DNA of 64,000 nt. Source: Mesobacterium_A sp034670065 (lineage in GTDB: Bacteria; Pseudomonadota; Alphaproteobacteria; Rhodobacterales; Rhodobacteraceae). Position 1 is the stretch's first letter; each line of letters starts with the position of its first letter. A model generated the notes under the pieces. The model saw nothing but the letters and a program-made list of their open reading frames with translations. It was not told the DNA's origin and ran no database searches. Made by a program: the position numbers and the translations under genes. The stretch spans positions 1,015,159 through 1,079,158 of the forward strand of contig JAXMOG010000001.1 of assembly GCA_034670065.1 (NCBI GenBank). Reading direction: 5' to 3'. Of this stretch, positions 34,936 to 44,436 are shown one piece after another.

Positions 34936-37900
34936 ATGCCAACCAGCATAACAAACGCAGAATTGCGCGCGCGAAGCATAGAGATTCTGGCCAACTCTGC
35001 CGTTGCCGGTGATCAGGTTACTCCCACAATCTCTCGCCTGTCTGACGGTAATTTTGTTGTGGTTTGGGCCGACGCAGGCACTTTGCAGATCAAGGCCCAG
35101 ATCCTCTCGGCATCTGGGCAAACGGTTGGACGGGAGCTGTCCATCAGTTCTGTTGGCGGCGCTACAAACTCTGAGCCGGTTGTGACAGGGCTGGACGGCG
35201 GTGGCTTTGTGGTGGCCTGGAACCGAACGTCAGGAACCCAGGTCCAGACGGTCAATGGCGTCGATATCCCCTTCCCTGCCGAAGCCGAAGTGTATGCTCG
35301 CCAGTTTGACAACTCCGGTATAGCTGCCGGGGTGGAAACGCGCGTGAATGTGGATACGACTGGTCTACAAATGGCGCCGGGTATCACCTCTTTAACCGGG
35401 GGCGGGTATTTCATCTCGTTTCTCAGTCTGAATGGCTATGATCCGTTTGGAACCATCGACGGGTCTTTGACAGGAACAATCTACAACAGCGCCGGTGCCT
35501 CTCCGTCGGGGCCGTTTTTGGTGAATAACCTGTCTTACGGGCTTGGCATGCAATCGCAGTCTGCCGGGTTTGCGGATGGCCGCTTTGTCGTTGTCTGGGA
35601 TGGGATCGATCTGGCCGGGCAAGATCGTTCTGGCACCGGAATCTCGATGCAGTTGTTCAACGCGGATGGTACCAAGATCGGCGGCGCAGTCACCGTCAAT
35701 CAAACCAGCACAAACGTACAGATTTCGCCGCGCGTCACAGTTTTGGAAGACGGCAATTTTGTTGTGGTGTGGAATGATTGGCTGAGCAGCCAGAACGCAT
35801 CGCAGAAGTTCGACATCCGCGGTCAGGTTTTCACCTATGATGGCGCACGTTTGGGCAATGAATTTGCTGTGGCCGCAGACCTGGGCGTTCAGCAAGATCC
35901 GTCGATTGTTGCCTTAGGGCAAAGCGGGTTCATGGTGACTTGGACCGATGAAAGCGGTCTGGTCGGCTCTGTCGCATTGGGGCCACGTGATCCAAGCGCA
36001 TCTGTCAAAGCACAGTATTTTGAGCTTGATTATCAATACGATGATCTGGGGATGATCGTTGATGGCAACCCAGTTCGAAGTGGCGTCTTTCAGATCAACC
36101 AATTGATTTCAGGCACTCAAAACGATGTCGCGGTTGAACGGCTAGATGACAAAACCCTGGCCTTTACCTGGACAGATGCCAGTGGGCAAAACGGTGATCC
36201 ATCTGGCACGTCGATCCGCACCAATGTTATCTCTCTCAACTTGGCACCGGAGGTCACCTTCAACTCGCTACCCGGCATTCAATTGGACGCCGCAGGGTTT
36301 GTTTCGGTCAATTTGGCACAAGATCGGGTCTTTGACCCAGAAGGCGACGCGCTGAGTTTTCGGCTGCTGGAAGCGGGCACCAACCGTGATGTCACCCTAC
36401 CATCTTGGCTGCAATTTGATGCGGTAACTGGGGAACTTTCGGGCACCTATCAGGGCGAAGCAGTTCCAAATGCACTGAGTGTTGATTTGGAAATCCGTGA
36501 CAGCAACGGCGCGGCATCACGCATTTCAGACACCATTATGTTTGAGCGCGCAGGTCTGAGCCAGATCGGCGAAACCCAGGCACGCATATCATACGGCGGC
36601 TTGCCGGAACGGTACGACTTGCCCAATGGTGAGTTCACTTTGGTCTATTCGGGAGCTGATCGCGCGGATGGCGCTGACTGGCGGCGCAGTTTCGCGATTG
36701 AAGAGTTCAACGCAGACGGGCTTCAGACCAACACCCGCTTTTTTACAGCAAAAACGCCCTATACCGACCTGCAGCTGACACCCGTGTCACCCAATGGCGG
36801 TACCTTTCAAACTGATGGGTATGTGCTGACAGCCGTCGACTTCAGAAGCGGTCGTGACCGCGTTGTTGTGCACAACGTCCCCGACGAAAATACGGGTTTC
36901 CTGAACCTGGCTGCTGGTAATTTTACCGAAACACCGGGCCTGAACGGCCTGGCCGAATATTCCGTCAGTTCCCTTGCAGGCGGTGGCTATCAGATTTTCA
37001 GCAATCACCAACCGGTGTCTACCTTAGCACCGAACACGCCGCCCACCGAAACGGTGCTGTATCGCCGTGAACCCTTTGGCACCAACTCGATTATCGATTA
37101 TTTCAACACGCAGGGCGACAGGGGCGGTGCAACGGTCCAAGGCATGTCTGGCCAACTTGCCACCGTATCGGATGGTGCTGGCAAAACCCTGCATTTGTTT
37201 GAGCGCTACAGCGCCAGCCAGTATTCTGGAAACCGGTATTTGGGCTATTCGGTGTATGATGACACCACCGACACCCATATTTCCGGCGCGTTTGGCAGGC
37301 CCTTGGCGATCGGGCAGTATTACGCGCCAATCCATGATTTCCGCGTTTTTAATACAGACCTAGGGTATTTCGTCGTTTCCATTCACGAGTCGGCCTATTC
37401 CAGCAATGTAGATTACCGTGTCGACAAGGCCACCGGCGGCATTGGCCGCATGAATGCGCCCGTGAATGATCTGTTTTACCTAGCCAATGGGTACAGCGTG
37501 TCTGCACGCATTCAGAACGGCCTGTCTTTGCGGGTGTATGACGAAGCGTTCAACATCGTTGTGGACGACTATGATTTCCGCAACAGCACGACCGAAGCGA
37601 CCCACCTTGCCACGGCGCTATTACCCGGTGAAGGGCCAGAAATCATTGACCTTGGCGGCGGCCGGTTTCGGGTTTCCGGCATCGACCAGAACGGAAATGC
37701 GGTTTTCGAAGATTTCTCGATAGATGCGCTGCAAAACAACCAAACCTTGTCGGGAAATGCCGACACATGGACAAGCGCCGGCACCAACAGTGCCTTCGTG
37801 CGCGGCCTTGGCGGCAATGACTCTTTAACCGGCAGCGCCTTTGCAGATACGCTTCTTGGTGGCGATGGCGATGATACACTGACTGGCCGGGGCGGCATGG

Positions 37901-39516
37901 ATCGATTGCTGGCGGGCAGCGGCAACGACGTGTTGCAGGTTGGGCCGATCGATGCCGCAATAGATGACCGCACGAAAGGTTTTCAAAACGACTTCATCCA
38001 GATCATTGGCGGACCGGGCGTTGATACGCTTGTACTGGGCGCCGAGGGCTATCTTGATTTCCAGCCGGGGGGCATTCGCGAGATCGAAGTCATCGATTTC
38101 TCGCAATCCGGGCGGGCATCCACACAAATCCGGATATCTGGCGAGGATGCGAGTGCACTGCTGCGACAGCCCGGAGGTTTAACACTGCGTGGCTCAGCAG
38201 ACCCGAACATGGCCGGTGGGCTGGAGATTAACATCACCGCCCCCTTCATCAGCGGGGGTGCAGAACTTGATCTGTCCAACCTGCAGCTGGTGAATTGGGA
38301 TGGGTACGGCATCAACATCTACAGCACTGCCCCACTCCGCCATATGAACATAACCGGCAGCGACGGCCGCGATTTTGTCATCGGCTCAAACGGAGATGAT
38401 TTCCTCGATCTTGGCGGTGGCAAAGACCGGGCAATGGGGGCCGGCGGCGATGACATAATGTTCGGCGACGGCTATCAGGCGCGCTTTGCGCAAGGCGTTC
38501 CCGATCAGGTGTTCCGACTGTATCAGGCGACGTTGGGCCGTGACCCCGATGTTGCGGGCTACACCGGTTGGACGCAACGTATTGACGGAGGCGGCGTTGA
38601 TCTGCGGGATGTTGCTGCTGGATTTGTGGCCAGCCAGGAATTCCAACAGGTTTATGGCGTGTTGTCGGATACCAATTTTGTCGAACTGCTGTATCAAAAC
38701 GTGCTGAACCGCCCCTCTGATACGGCAGGGCAGCAAGGTTGGCTAAACCGTTTGACGCGGGGAGAGACCCGCGAACAGGTAGTTCTGGGCTTTTCGGAAA
38801 GTCAGGAATTCATTGTGGGGAACCAAGCGGCTGCCAGTTCGTTCAATGCCAAAAGTGATCCCGTTTCATGGAGCGGATCGGTATATCGTCTGTATCAAGC
38901 GACATTGAACCGCGACCCGGACAGTGGCGGGTTTGAAGGCTGGAGCGAACGTTTGGCGGATGGCGCGTCCTTGCAATCGATCAGTGCCAATTTCGTCGGC
39001 TCACCAGAGTTTCAGGCCGCATACGGCACCCTTAGCAACGCTGCGTTTGTAGACCTGCTTTACCAGAATGTACTTGGCCGTCCGGCCGATGCCGCCGGTG
39101 CAGCGCAATGGATTGGTCAGCTAAATCAAGGCGTCAGCCGGTCGCAAGTTGTACTGGGGTTTTCCGAAAGTCAGGAATTCATCACCAATACGACCCCCGG
39201 CATTGCAGCGTGGAGCCGCGGTTTGGGCGAACATGACAGGTTAGAGCCCGGCGCAGGCAGCAACATTGTTGCCGGAGGCATGTTTTCCGACACGTTTGTG
39301 TTTGATGCCGGGCAAGACGGCGACACCCGTGTCCTGGATCTGGAACCTTGGGACACTGTCTTATTCAACAATTTTGGATACACAAATGACGCGGCAGTTA
39401 GCACCCATTTGCAGCAAACTGGAAATGACCTGTTGTTTAGCGATCAAGGCGTCTCGATCTTGTTCGAGAATACCACAATCGCTGAACTGACCTCGGACAT
39501 CATTTCGATTGCGTGA
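34936..39516 (+). CDS. Giant RTX / DUF4214 secreted protein
   Basis: 1526 residues, no N-terminal signal, as expected for type I secretion. Residues about 15-440 hold several copies of a beta repeat marked by GNFVVVW or GRFVVVW. A cadherin/dystroglycan-like module follows (about 440-540: VFDPEGDALSFRL). Calcium-binding RTX nonapeptides occur near 958-1000 (GGDGDDTLTG, GSGNDVL) and 1145-1178 (GSNGDDFLDLGGGKD). Two DUF4214 units follow (about 1185-1290 and 1315-1420), each with LYQ-x2-L-x-RDPD and LLYQNVL motifs. Likely an adhesin or surface protein. No transporter genes lie nearby. GGGGAAAAC precedes the ATG. It is AT/GC-like its neighbours, so no sign of recent transfer. Confidence 0.85.
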   Translation: MPTSITNAELRARSIEILANSAVAGDQVTPTISRLSDGNFVVVWADAGTLQIKAQILSASGQTVGRELSISSVGGATNSEPVVTGLDGGGFVVAWNRTSGTQVQTVNGVDIPFPAEAEVYARQFDNSGIAAGVETRVNVDTTGLQMAPGITSLTGGGYFISFLSLNGYDPFGTIDGSLTGTIYNSAGASPSGPFLVNNLSYGLGMQSQSAGFADGRFVVVWDGIDLAGQDRSGTGISMQLFNADGTKIGGAVTVNQTSTNVQISPRVTVLEDGNFVVVWNDWLSSQNASQKFDIRGQVFTYDGARLGNEFAVAADLGVQQDPSIVALGQSGFMVTWTDESGLVGSVALGPRDPSASVKAQYFELDYQYDDLGMIVDGNPVRSGVFQINQLISGTQNDVAVERLDDKTLAFTWTDASGQNGDPSGTSIRTNVISLNLAPEVTFNSLPGIQLDAAGFVSVNLAQDRVFDPEGDALSFRLLEAGTNRDVTLPSWLQFDAVTGELSGTYQGEAVPNALSVDLEIRDSNGAASRISDTIMFERAGLSQIGETQARISYGGLPERYDLPNGEFTLVYSGADRADGADWRRSFAIEEFNADGLQTNTRFFTAKTPYTDLQLTPVSPNGGTFQTDGYVLTAVDFRSGRDRVVVHNVPDENTGFLNLAAGNFTETPGLNGLAEYSVSSLAGGGYQIFSNHQPVSTLAPNTPPTETVLYRREPFGTNSIIDYFNTQGDRGGATVQGMSGQLATVSDGAGKTLHLFERYSASQYSGNRYLGYSVYDDTTDTHISGAFGRPLAIGQYYAPIHDFRVFNTDLGYFVVSIHESAYSSNVDYRVDKATGGIGRMNAPVNDLFYLANGYSVSARIQNGLSLRVYDEAFNIVVDDYDFRNSTTEATHLATALLPGEGPEIIDLGGGRFRVSGIDQNGNAVFEDFSIDALQNNQTLSGNADTWTSAGTNSAFVRGLGGNDSLTGSAFADTLLGGDGDDTLTGRGGMDRLLAGSGNDVLQVGPIDAAIDDRTKGFQNDFIQIIGGPGVDTLVLGAEGYLDFQPGGIREIEVIDFSQSGRASTQIRISGEDASALLRQPGGLTLRGSADPNMAGGLEINITAPFISGGAELDLSNLQLVNWDGYGINIYSTAPLRHMNITGSDGRDFVIGSNGDDFLDLGGGKDRAMGAGGDDIMFGDGYQARFAQGVPDQVFRLYQATLGRDPDVAGYTGWTQRIDGGGVDLRDVAAGFVASQEFQQVYGVLSDTNFVELLYQNVLNRPSDTAGQQGWLNRLTRGETREQVVLGFSESQEFIVGNQAAASSFNAKSDPVSWSGSVYRLYQATLNRDPDSGGFEGWSERLADGASLQSISANFVGSPEFQAAYGTLSNAAFVDLLYQNVLGRPADAAGAAQWIGQLNQGVSRSQVVLGFSESQEFITNTTPGIAAWSRGLGEHDRLEPGAGSNIVAGGMFSDTFVFDAGQDGDTRVLDLEPWDTVLFNNFGYTNDAAVSTHLQQTGNDLLFSDQGVSILFENTTIAELTSDIISIA
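38508..39186 (+). repeat. Two tandem DUF4214 coding repeats in the RTX gene
   Basis: The two DUF4214 units are about 375 bases apart and share long near-identical stretches. For example TTTCGGAAAGTCAGGAATTC near 38790 recurs as TTTCCGAAAGTCAGGAATTC near 39160. This looks like an internal duplication of about 375 bases and could be a place of recombination or length variation. Confidence 0.75.
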
Positions 39517-39558
39517 TTTCTGGATGCTCGATCGAATGCAGAAACTGACTTTGTCGGC

Positions 39559-40803
39559 TCAAGCATCGCCTGCCGTCTCTGACCACGCCGCGAACTGATC
39601 AAAGAGGTCAGATGTGCCCATCTGCCCCCCTTTAAGCATCACACGCATCCGGTCTCGGCGCGGGTTTTGATGGCTTGCGCTACAAATACACACCCCTGCC
39701 CCCAGACCAATTTCGAAATCGAGCGCATCAAACCCCAGCTGCGCTGAAATGCGGCTGGAGGTATCGCCCCCGGCCAAGCCAAGATACCCGACATCCACCC
39801 GGTCAAGAACGCCGGATACAAACGCGCCAGACGCCGCGGCCAGCGCATCGGGCGAAAGGCCGTAGTCTGCCTGCGCATCCAGATGCACCAAAATCGGCTT
39901 ACCTTTTTCGACAAGCGCCGCAACGTCGGCAACCGCCTGCCCGGCCCCAAGCGCCGTTCTGGAAAGCTGAAATTTCTGATATCGCGTCGCCGCCCCCAGC
40001 TGGTTTTGAGTGACAACGGATCGACTACCGGCAAACAGCAGCAAGTTCTTGGATGCAGGTGGCGCAAGCATTTTGCGCGTCTTGGGGCGTTTGCCCCCCT
40101 GCGCTAGGATTTCCGCCACAGAACTGGCCCCAATCAACAACTGCCGGCCGCCGACACGGCCGAGGGCTGCGGCAATCTTCTGCTGATCTTCAGAAGCTGT
40201 AACATCCAACAGGACCGGCCCAGTACACAGGGCGTTGTCGACAGCCTCAGCATTATCAAGTTCAGGGAAGGCAACCAGGCGCAGGTTATCAAGCCCTTGG
40301 GCCGCAAGATGCAGACGCAAATCAGCCTCTGCCATTGGCGTAACCGGATGACGGCGCATAACAGGATGGCGGTCTATTCGGTGCACCGCGCCATCAGGGC
40401 CCCGCGCAAACAAGTTGCCAAAAATGCAATACCGGCCAAGGCTGGGTTGCCCGCCAATCACGGCGATAACATCTGGCTTGAAACGCGGAATCAGCGCAGC
40501 CACAGTTGCGCCGATCGAGCCTATCTTCGGGCCAGAATCGAAGGTTGAGCAGACCTTGAAGTGCAGCACTTTTGGATTGGCCGCATCTATGGTCGGCCAT
40601 AGGCGTGCCACATCGCTTGCGGCCTTTTCAGGCGACACAGAGCGCAAATCAGTGGGAAGGCCCAATGCATCCAGATCACCCACAACTGCCCCAGACTGGG
40701 CGTGCAGCACCATACGGGTTTTCCAGCCATATCGCGCATATGTGGCCAGGCTGTCGGACGCACCTGTAAAGTCATCGCCCAAGAAGACGACTTCGGCAGA
40801 CAT
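39559..40803 (-). CDS. Four-carbon acid sugar kinase family protein (DUF1537 type)
   Basis: 414 residues. The N-terminal substrate domain starts with the family motif LGDDFTGASDSLATYARYG, and the C-terminal nucleotide domain contains VSGVLDRVDVGYLGLAGGDTSSR with the GGDT loop. The family phosphorylates acid sugars such as erythronate/threonate or 3-oxo-isoapionate. Placed one base after the RuBisCO-like gene, it recalls the OiaK kinase that pairs with RuBisCO-like proteins in apiose/isoapionate breakdown. The exact substrate is inference. Last gene of the TRAP-linked operon. Confidence 0.85.
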   Translation of the reverse strand: MSAEVVFLGDDFTGASDSLATYARYGWKTRMVLHAQSGAVVGDLDALGLPTDLRSVSPEKAASDVARLWPTIDAANPKVLHFKVCSTFDSGPKIGSIGATVAALIPRFKPDVIAVIGGQPSLGRYCIFGNLFARGPDGAVHRIDRHPVMRRHPVTPMAEADLRLHLAAQGLDNLRLVAFPELDNAEAVDNALCTGPVLLDVTASEDQQKIAAALGRVGGRQLLIGASSVAEILAQGGKRPKTRKMLAPPASKNLLLFAGSRSVVTQNQLGAATRYQKFQLSRTALGAGQAVADVAALVEKGKPILVHLDAQADYGLSPDALAAASGAFVSGVLDRVDVGYLGLAGGDTSSRISAQLGFDALDFEIGLGAGVCICSASHQNPRRDRMRVMLKGGQMGTSDLFDQFAAWSETAGDA

Positions 40804-40804
40804 C

Positions 40805-42073
40805 TTAGTGCTTTCCGTAGAATTTTAGTGCGGCGGCCAAAGCAGGTTTGCGTTCGGCAGCCTTGGCCAGCTCCTCCCCCGCCGACACGGCTTCATAGGC
40901 GTCGCGAAGCGAGGCGATGCCTGATGCAGGCCCATCTGGATGCGCCAGAATACCCCCACCGCACATGAACATATAATCAGAGGTTTCCGCCGCCTTTTGT
41001 GCCAAAGGCAAAGTCCCGGCCCATTGTCCGGAAGAGAACGCAGGCATCACCCTGTCGTCTGCCCCGCCCACGGACAAAGGTTGCAAACACGCGCGCGCCG
41101 CAGCGGTCACTTCGGCACTTGTGTCTACGAATTTCCCACCAATGCCGTGGACATGCATGTGATCAATACCCGCCAGCCGGTAAAGCGCGTGATAGGCCTG
41201 AAACCCCACACCCAGCAGCGGATGACGGCTCATCGCGCCAAACCCGTTGCGATGGGCGTGAATGGCCAGCGGCGTGTGGCGCCGCAGGGTTTCCATACCG
41301 GATAGCCCACACCAATTTAGGCTTGCCATAACGCAAGTGCCGCCCTGATCCGCAACCAGATCAGCATGCCGCTTCATTGCATCAGTTTCATCCGTAATAT
41401 TGAAGGCCATCATCACCTTCTTGCCGGTCTTGTCGTGCCATTTTCGGATGACGGCCATCACCGCCGGTACACGTTCAGACAATGGTGCGATGTCGGGATT
41501 GGCGCAAACCTCATCGTCTTTGATGAAATCGACGCCCGCTTCGCAAAGTTGATCTACGAGCGCAGCAATTTCAGCGGGGCGCATACCAACATTGGGTTTG
41601 ACGATGGTACCAAAAACGGGCCGGTCAGACACACCCAAGCTGTCACGTGTGCCCTGGATGCCAACCTGAGGCATCAAATAGCGGTTGCGATATGCGGTTG
41701 GGATATCCAGCGACAAAAGCTTCAGACCAGTGATTTCACCTATGTCGTAAAGGTTGCCAGAAACCGTGGCCGCAAGCGTCGCCAAATTGTGCCCGATATT
41801 AGCGGGTGGAAATGCGATGCGCACGCGCGCTTGGCGATATGGGGCGCCAATCGCCTTTCGTTCGACATAGGCGGAATGAAGGGCTGGGGCATCGACCTCC
41901 CCCACCGGGCGGATTTCCAGAACTTCGGCGGCCGAGCGCGCACGCAGTTCGTCCGTTTCCCCGGCCACGCGCACAAAGGTGCCGCTGGATTGTTCGCCTG
42001 CCATCATGGCGGCCACGTCTTCCAACGGGAATGGCGTTTCTAGCAGGTATTCAGCGACAATTCGGGGCATCAC
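40805..42073 (-). CDS. RuBisCO-like protein (form IV), OiaX/OiaT-like candidate
   Basis: 422 residues, RuBisCO large-chain fold. The carbamate-lysine region FIKDDE is kept: Lys185 with Asp187 and Glu188 (RuBisCO 201, 203, 204). The catalytic-type lysine GTIVKPN (Lys159), HAHRNG (His274-Arg275), HMHVHGIGGKF (His307, Lys314 in loop 6) and the phosphate loops FSSGQW and CGGGILAHP are also visible. The N-terminal region differs strongly from true carboxylases, and the operon lacks phosphoribulokinase. With the adjacent DUF1537 kinase the best reading is decarboxylation or transcarboxylation of a phosphorylated 3-oxo acid sugar. Other RuBisCO-like roles are possible. Confidence 0.82.
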   Translation of the reverse strand: MMPRIVAEYLLETPFPLEDVAAMMAGEQSSGTFVRVAGETDELRARSAAEVLEIRPVGEVDAPALHSAYVERKAIGAPYRQARVRIAFPPANIGHNLATLAATVSGNLYDIGEITGLKLLSLDIPTAYRNRYLMPQVGIQGTRDSLGVSDRPVFGTIVKPNVGMRPAEIAALVDQLCEAGVDFIKDDEVCANPDIAPLSERVPAVMAVIRKWHDKTGKKVMMAFNITDETDAMKRHADLVADQGGTCVMASLNWCGLSGMETLRRHTPLAIHAHRNGFGAMSRHPLLGVGFQAYHALYRLAGIDHMHVHGIGGKFVDTSAEVTAAARACLQPLSVGGADDRVMPAFSSGQWAGTLPLAQKAAETSDYMFMCGGGILAHPDGPASGIASLRDAYEAVSAGEELAKAAERKPALAAALKFYGKH

Positions 42074-42077
42074 ATGC

Positions 42078-42617
42078 TCAACTTGATGTTAGATCGGGAA
42101 ACGGGCGTACGGGGTCTGACCCATCCCAATCGACAGAGGCTGCCCGGATCATATCAAACATCTTGCCTTTCGGGCCCAGCACTTCGGACAATTCTATGCA
42201 GGTGCCGGGGTGATGCTCTTCGGCGAAATACACAAACCGCCCGTTTTTGCCCACGCACCCGCTCATCTTCACCGTAAAACCACGGTCGATCATCATCGCA
42301 AGATCAGCATCGAATTGCGTTGTCCAGAACGCCACGTGCTGCAAACCGCGCAATCCTTTGTTCATGTAATCGCGATACATCGACGGCACATCATTGCGGA
42401 TCTGGATCAATTCCACCTGCATCTCGCCCGAGTTGGCAAGCGCCACTGAATTGTGCGGCTCATAGCGTTGGCCGTCAAAGGTATACTCCTCAATCGGCAC
42501 GCGCGGATTATAGAACCACGGTCCAACGCCCATGACCTCTGACCAGTGTTTCATTCCGGCTTCGATATCGTCGACCACATAACCAAGCTGGCGAATGGGC
42601 CCCAGTAAATTGCTCAT
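42078..42617 (-). CDS. VOC-fold (glyoxalase/epimerase-like) protein
   Basis: 179 residues with two vicinal-oxygen-chelate repeats: IRQLGYVVDDIEAGMKHW (metal His/strand position) and LRGLQHVAFWTTQFDADLAM; VELIQ and CIELSE end the half-domains and carry plausible metal Glu ligands. These metalloenzymes catalyse isomerisation, epimerisation or lyase steps. It lies within the operon, 4 bases before the RuBisCO-like gene, so it probably works on the same pathway intermediate. Substrate unknown. Confidence 0.8.
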   Translation of the reverse strand: MSNLLGPIRQLGYVVDDIEAGMKHWSEVMGVGPWFYNPRVPIEEYTFDGQRYEPHNSVALANSGEMQVELIQIRNDVPSMYRDYMNKGLRGLQHVAFWTTQFDADLAMMIDRGFTVKMSGCVGKNGRFVYFAEEHHPGTCIELSEVLGPKGKMFDMIRAASVDWDGSDPVRPFPDLTSS

Positions 42618-42625
42618 TCAGAACC

Positions 42626-43903
42626 TCATTTCATCAGGATTTCGGGAAGCCATGTGGACAATGCCGGAACAGCAGAGACCACAATCAAAGAAAGAAGAAG
42701 CGGGATGAAAAACGGCATCACCCCCGCGATCACACGGCTGATCGGCATCTTGGCCACAATGGTGATCATATAAAGGCTCATCCCAACGGGTGGGGTCAGC
42801 AGCCCGATCATTAGGTTCAGCACAAAGACGATGCCCAATTGCAGCGGGTCAACACCAGCGGCGGTCAGGGCCGGTGCCACAATGGGCGCGATGATCAGGA
42901 TTGCTGCAATGCTTTCCAAAACCATTCCAACCACCAACAATAGAATGTTGACCAGAAACAGAAGAACCAGCGGATTGTCAGATAATTCCAAAAGGAAGCC
43001 CGACACCTTCATCGGCACTTGGTCCAGCGTAAGAACCCAAGCAAAAAGCGCCGCTGTTGCAACAACATACAGAATGTTGCCGGTCGCCTCGACCGTTTCT
43101 CTGAGCGCGCCCACGATGCCCCCAGCAGAAAGAGACCGGTAAATGAAAATGCCGATGAAAATGGCATAGGCCACGGTCACTCCGGCAACCTCAGTTGGCC
43201 CAAAGTAACCGCTGATCAGGCCACCAATCAGCAAAACAGGCGCCATAAGAGCAGGAAAGGAGATCACCGCCTTGCGAGCCACATCGCGTGGGTTAACACG
43301 CACGTCATCGCGTGGAAGCCCTTTGACCCGCGCAATAATCGCCACCTGAACCATCAACAAGACTGTCAGCAATAGTGCGGGAATAATTCCTGCAATCAAC
43401 AGCTTAACAGCCGATACATTGGCAACAGACGCATAGATAATGATGGGGATAGAGGGCGGAAAAATCGGGCCGATGGTCGCCGCGGCAACGGTCAGACCGG
43501 CGGCAAATTCTTCCTTGTAGCCTTGCGCCTTCATCTGGTTGATCTGAATGGCACCCAACGCGCCGATATCGGCCAAGGCCGCACCAGAAATCCCCGAAAA
43601 GATAAGCGACACAAAGATGCTGACCTGTGCGACGGCGCCGCGAATACGGCCAAACATCATGCGCACAAGTTCAAACAAATGGGTCGTCACACCCGTCGCA
43701 TTCAACAGCGCTGCTGCGAAGATAAACAGGGGCACCGCCAAAAGAGGAGAACTGTCCAAGGAGTTCAGGCTGCGCTGCGCGACAACTGAAACAGGCAAGC
43801 CTTGGGTGACAATGACTATCGCAGCCGACAGCCCCAGGCTCATCGCAATGGGTGCACCAAGGATGAGGAGGAAAATAAAGATCGAGACAAGAAGTATGCT
43901 CAT
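42626..43903 (-). CDS. TRAP transporter large permease subunit (DctM type)
   Basis: 425 residues, about twelve membrane helices. ILLVSIFIFLLILGAPIAMS opening, SGSSG-like loop region (SIFVSLIFSGISGAALAD) and GLLTPPVGMSLYM near the C-terminus fit DctM. It conducts the sodium-coupled uptake of a carboxylate or sugar acid delivered by the periplasmic binding protein. It overlaps the DctQ gene by four bases. VOC gene follows after 8 bases. Confidence 0.92.
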   Translation of the reverse strand: MSILLVSIFIFLLILGAPIAMSLGLSAAIVIVTQGLPVSVVAQRSLNSLDSSPLLAVPLFIFAAALLNATGVTTHLFELVRMMFGRIRGAVAQVSIFVSLIFSGISGAALADIGALGAIQINQMKAQGYKEEFAAGLTVAAATIGPIFPPSIPIIIYASVANVSAVKLLIAGIIPALLLTVLLMVQVAIIARVKGLPRDDVRVNPRDVARKAVISFPALMAPVLLIGGLISGYFGPTEVAGVTVAYAIFIGIFIYRSLSAGGIVGALRETVEATGNILYVVATAALFAWVLTLDQVPMKVSGFLLELSDNPLVLLFLVNILLLVVGMVLESIAAILIIAPIVAPALTAAGVDPLQLGIVFVLNLMIGLLTPPVGMSLYMITIVAKMPISRVIAGVMPFFIPLLLSLIVVSAVPALSTWLPEILMK

Positions 43904-44436
43904 ATCGGTATACCGCTATCATCACGCGCTTCGTGGAATGGTGCGGTGGGGTCCTGCCCCGCCACGGTAGAGATGATCCGCGACACCGCGATTGCTGTCA
44001 GCAACAGGCTCCCGACCAACGCAAGGCTATAGTAAAACCAGTTTGGAACACCCATTGCCGGGGTCAGGAATTTGCCCGCTCTTGGAAGGAACTCCGCGAA
44101 ACTCCACAGTAAGAACCCGCCAAACACCAAGGTCGATACGTCCGCGATCAAAGTTGTCCATCGTCGCGCCTTTGCGCTCAACGCGTCCGGCAGGATCGAG
44201 ACTGAGACAAGGGCCTGACGCCCGGCTAGTGAGGGCACCGCCAGAAACACCAGTCCGATACCGCAGAACCGTGCCAATTCATCGGCCCATGGCAAACCAA
44301 GATCAAAAAGGTTTCGTGCGGCAACTTGCAAGACAACCAAGATGGCGATCATCGCAAGCAGGAAGATACCAAGGTTTATGCCCAACCGGGAAAGCCACGC
44401 GAGGATCGCGTGGCTTTGAGATTTCGTTCGCATCAA
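43900..44436 (-). CDS. TRAP transporter small permease subunit (DctQ type)
   Basis: 178 residues with four hydrophobic segments. LDLGLPWADELARFCGIGLVFLA is the conserved DctQ region that contacts the large subunit. Both ends overlap the neighbouring TRAP genes by four bases, so the three subunits are translationally coupled and made together. Confidence 0.9.
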   Translation of the reverse strand: MMRTKSQSHAILAWLSRLGINLGIFLLAMIAILVVLQVAARNLFDLGLPWADELARFCGIGLVFLAVPSLAGRQALVSVSILPDALSAKARRWTTLIADVSTLVFGGFLLWSFAEFLPRAGKFLTPAMGVPNWFYYSLALVGSLLLTAIAVSRIISTVAGQDPTAPFHEARDDSGIPI

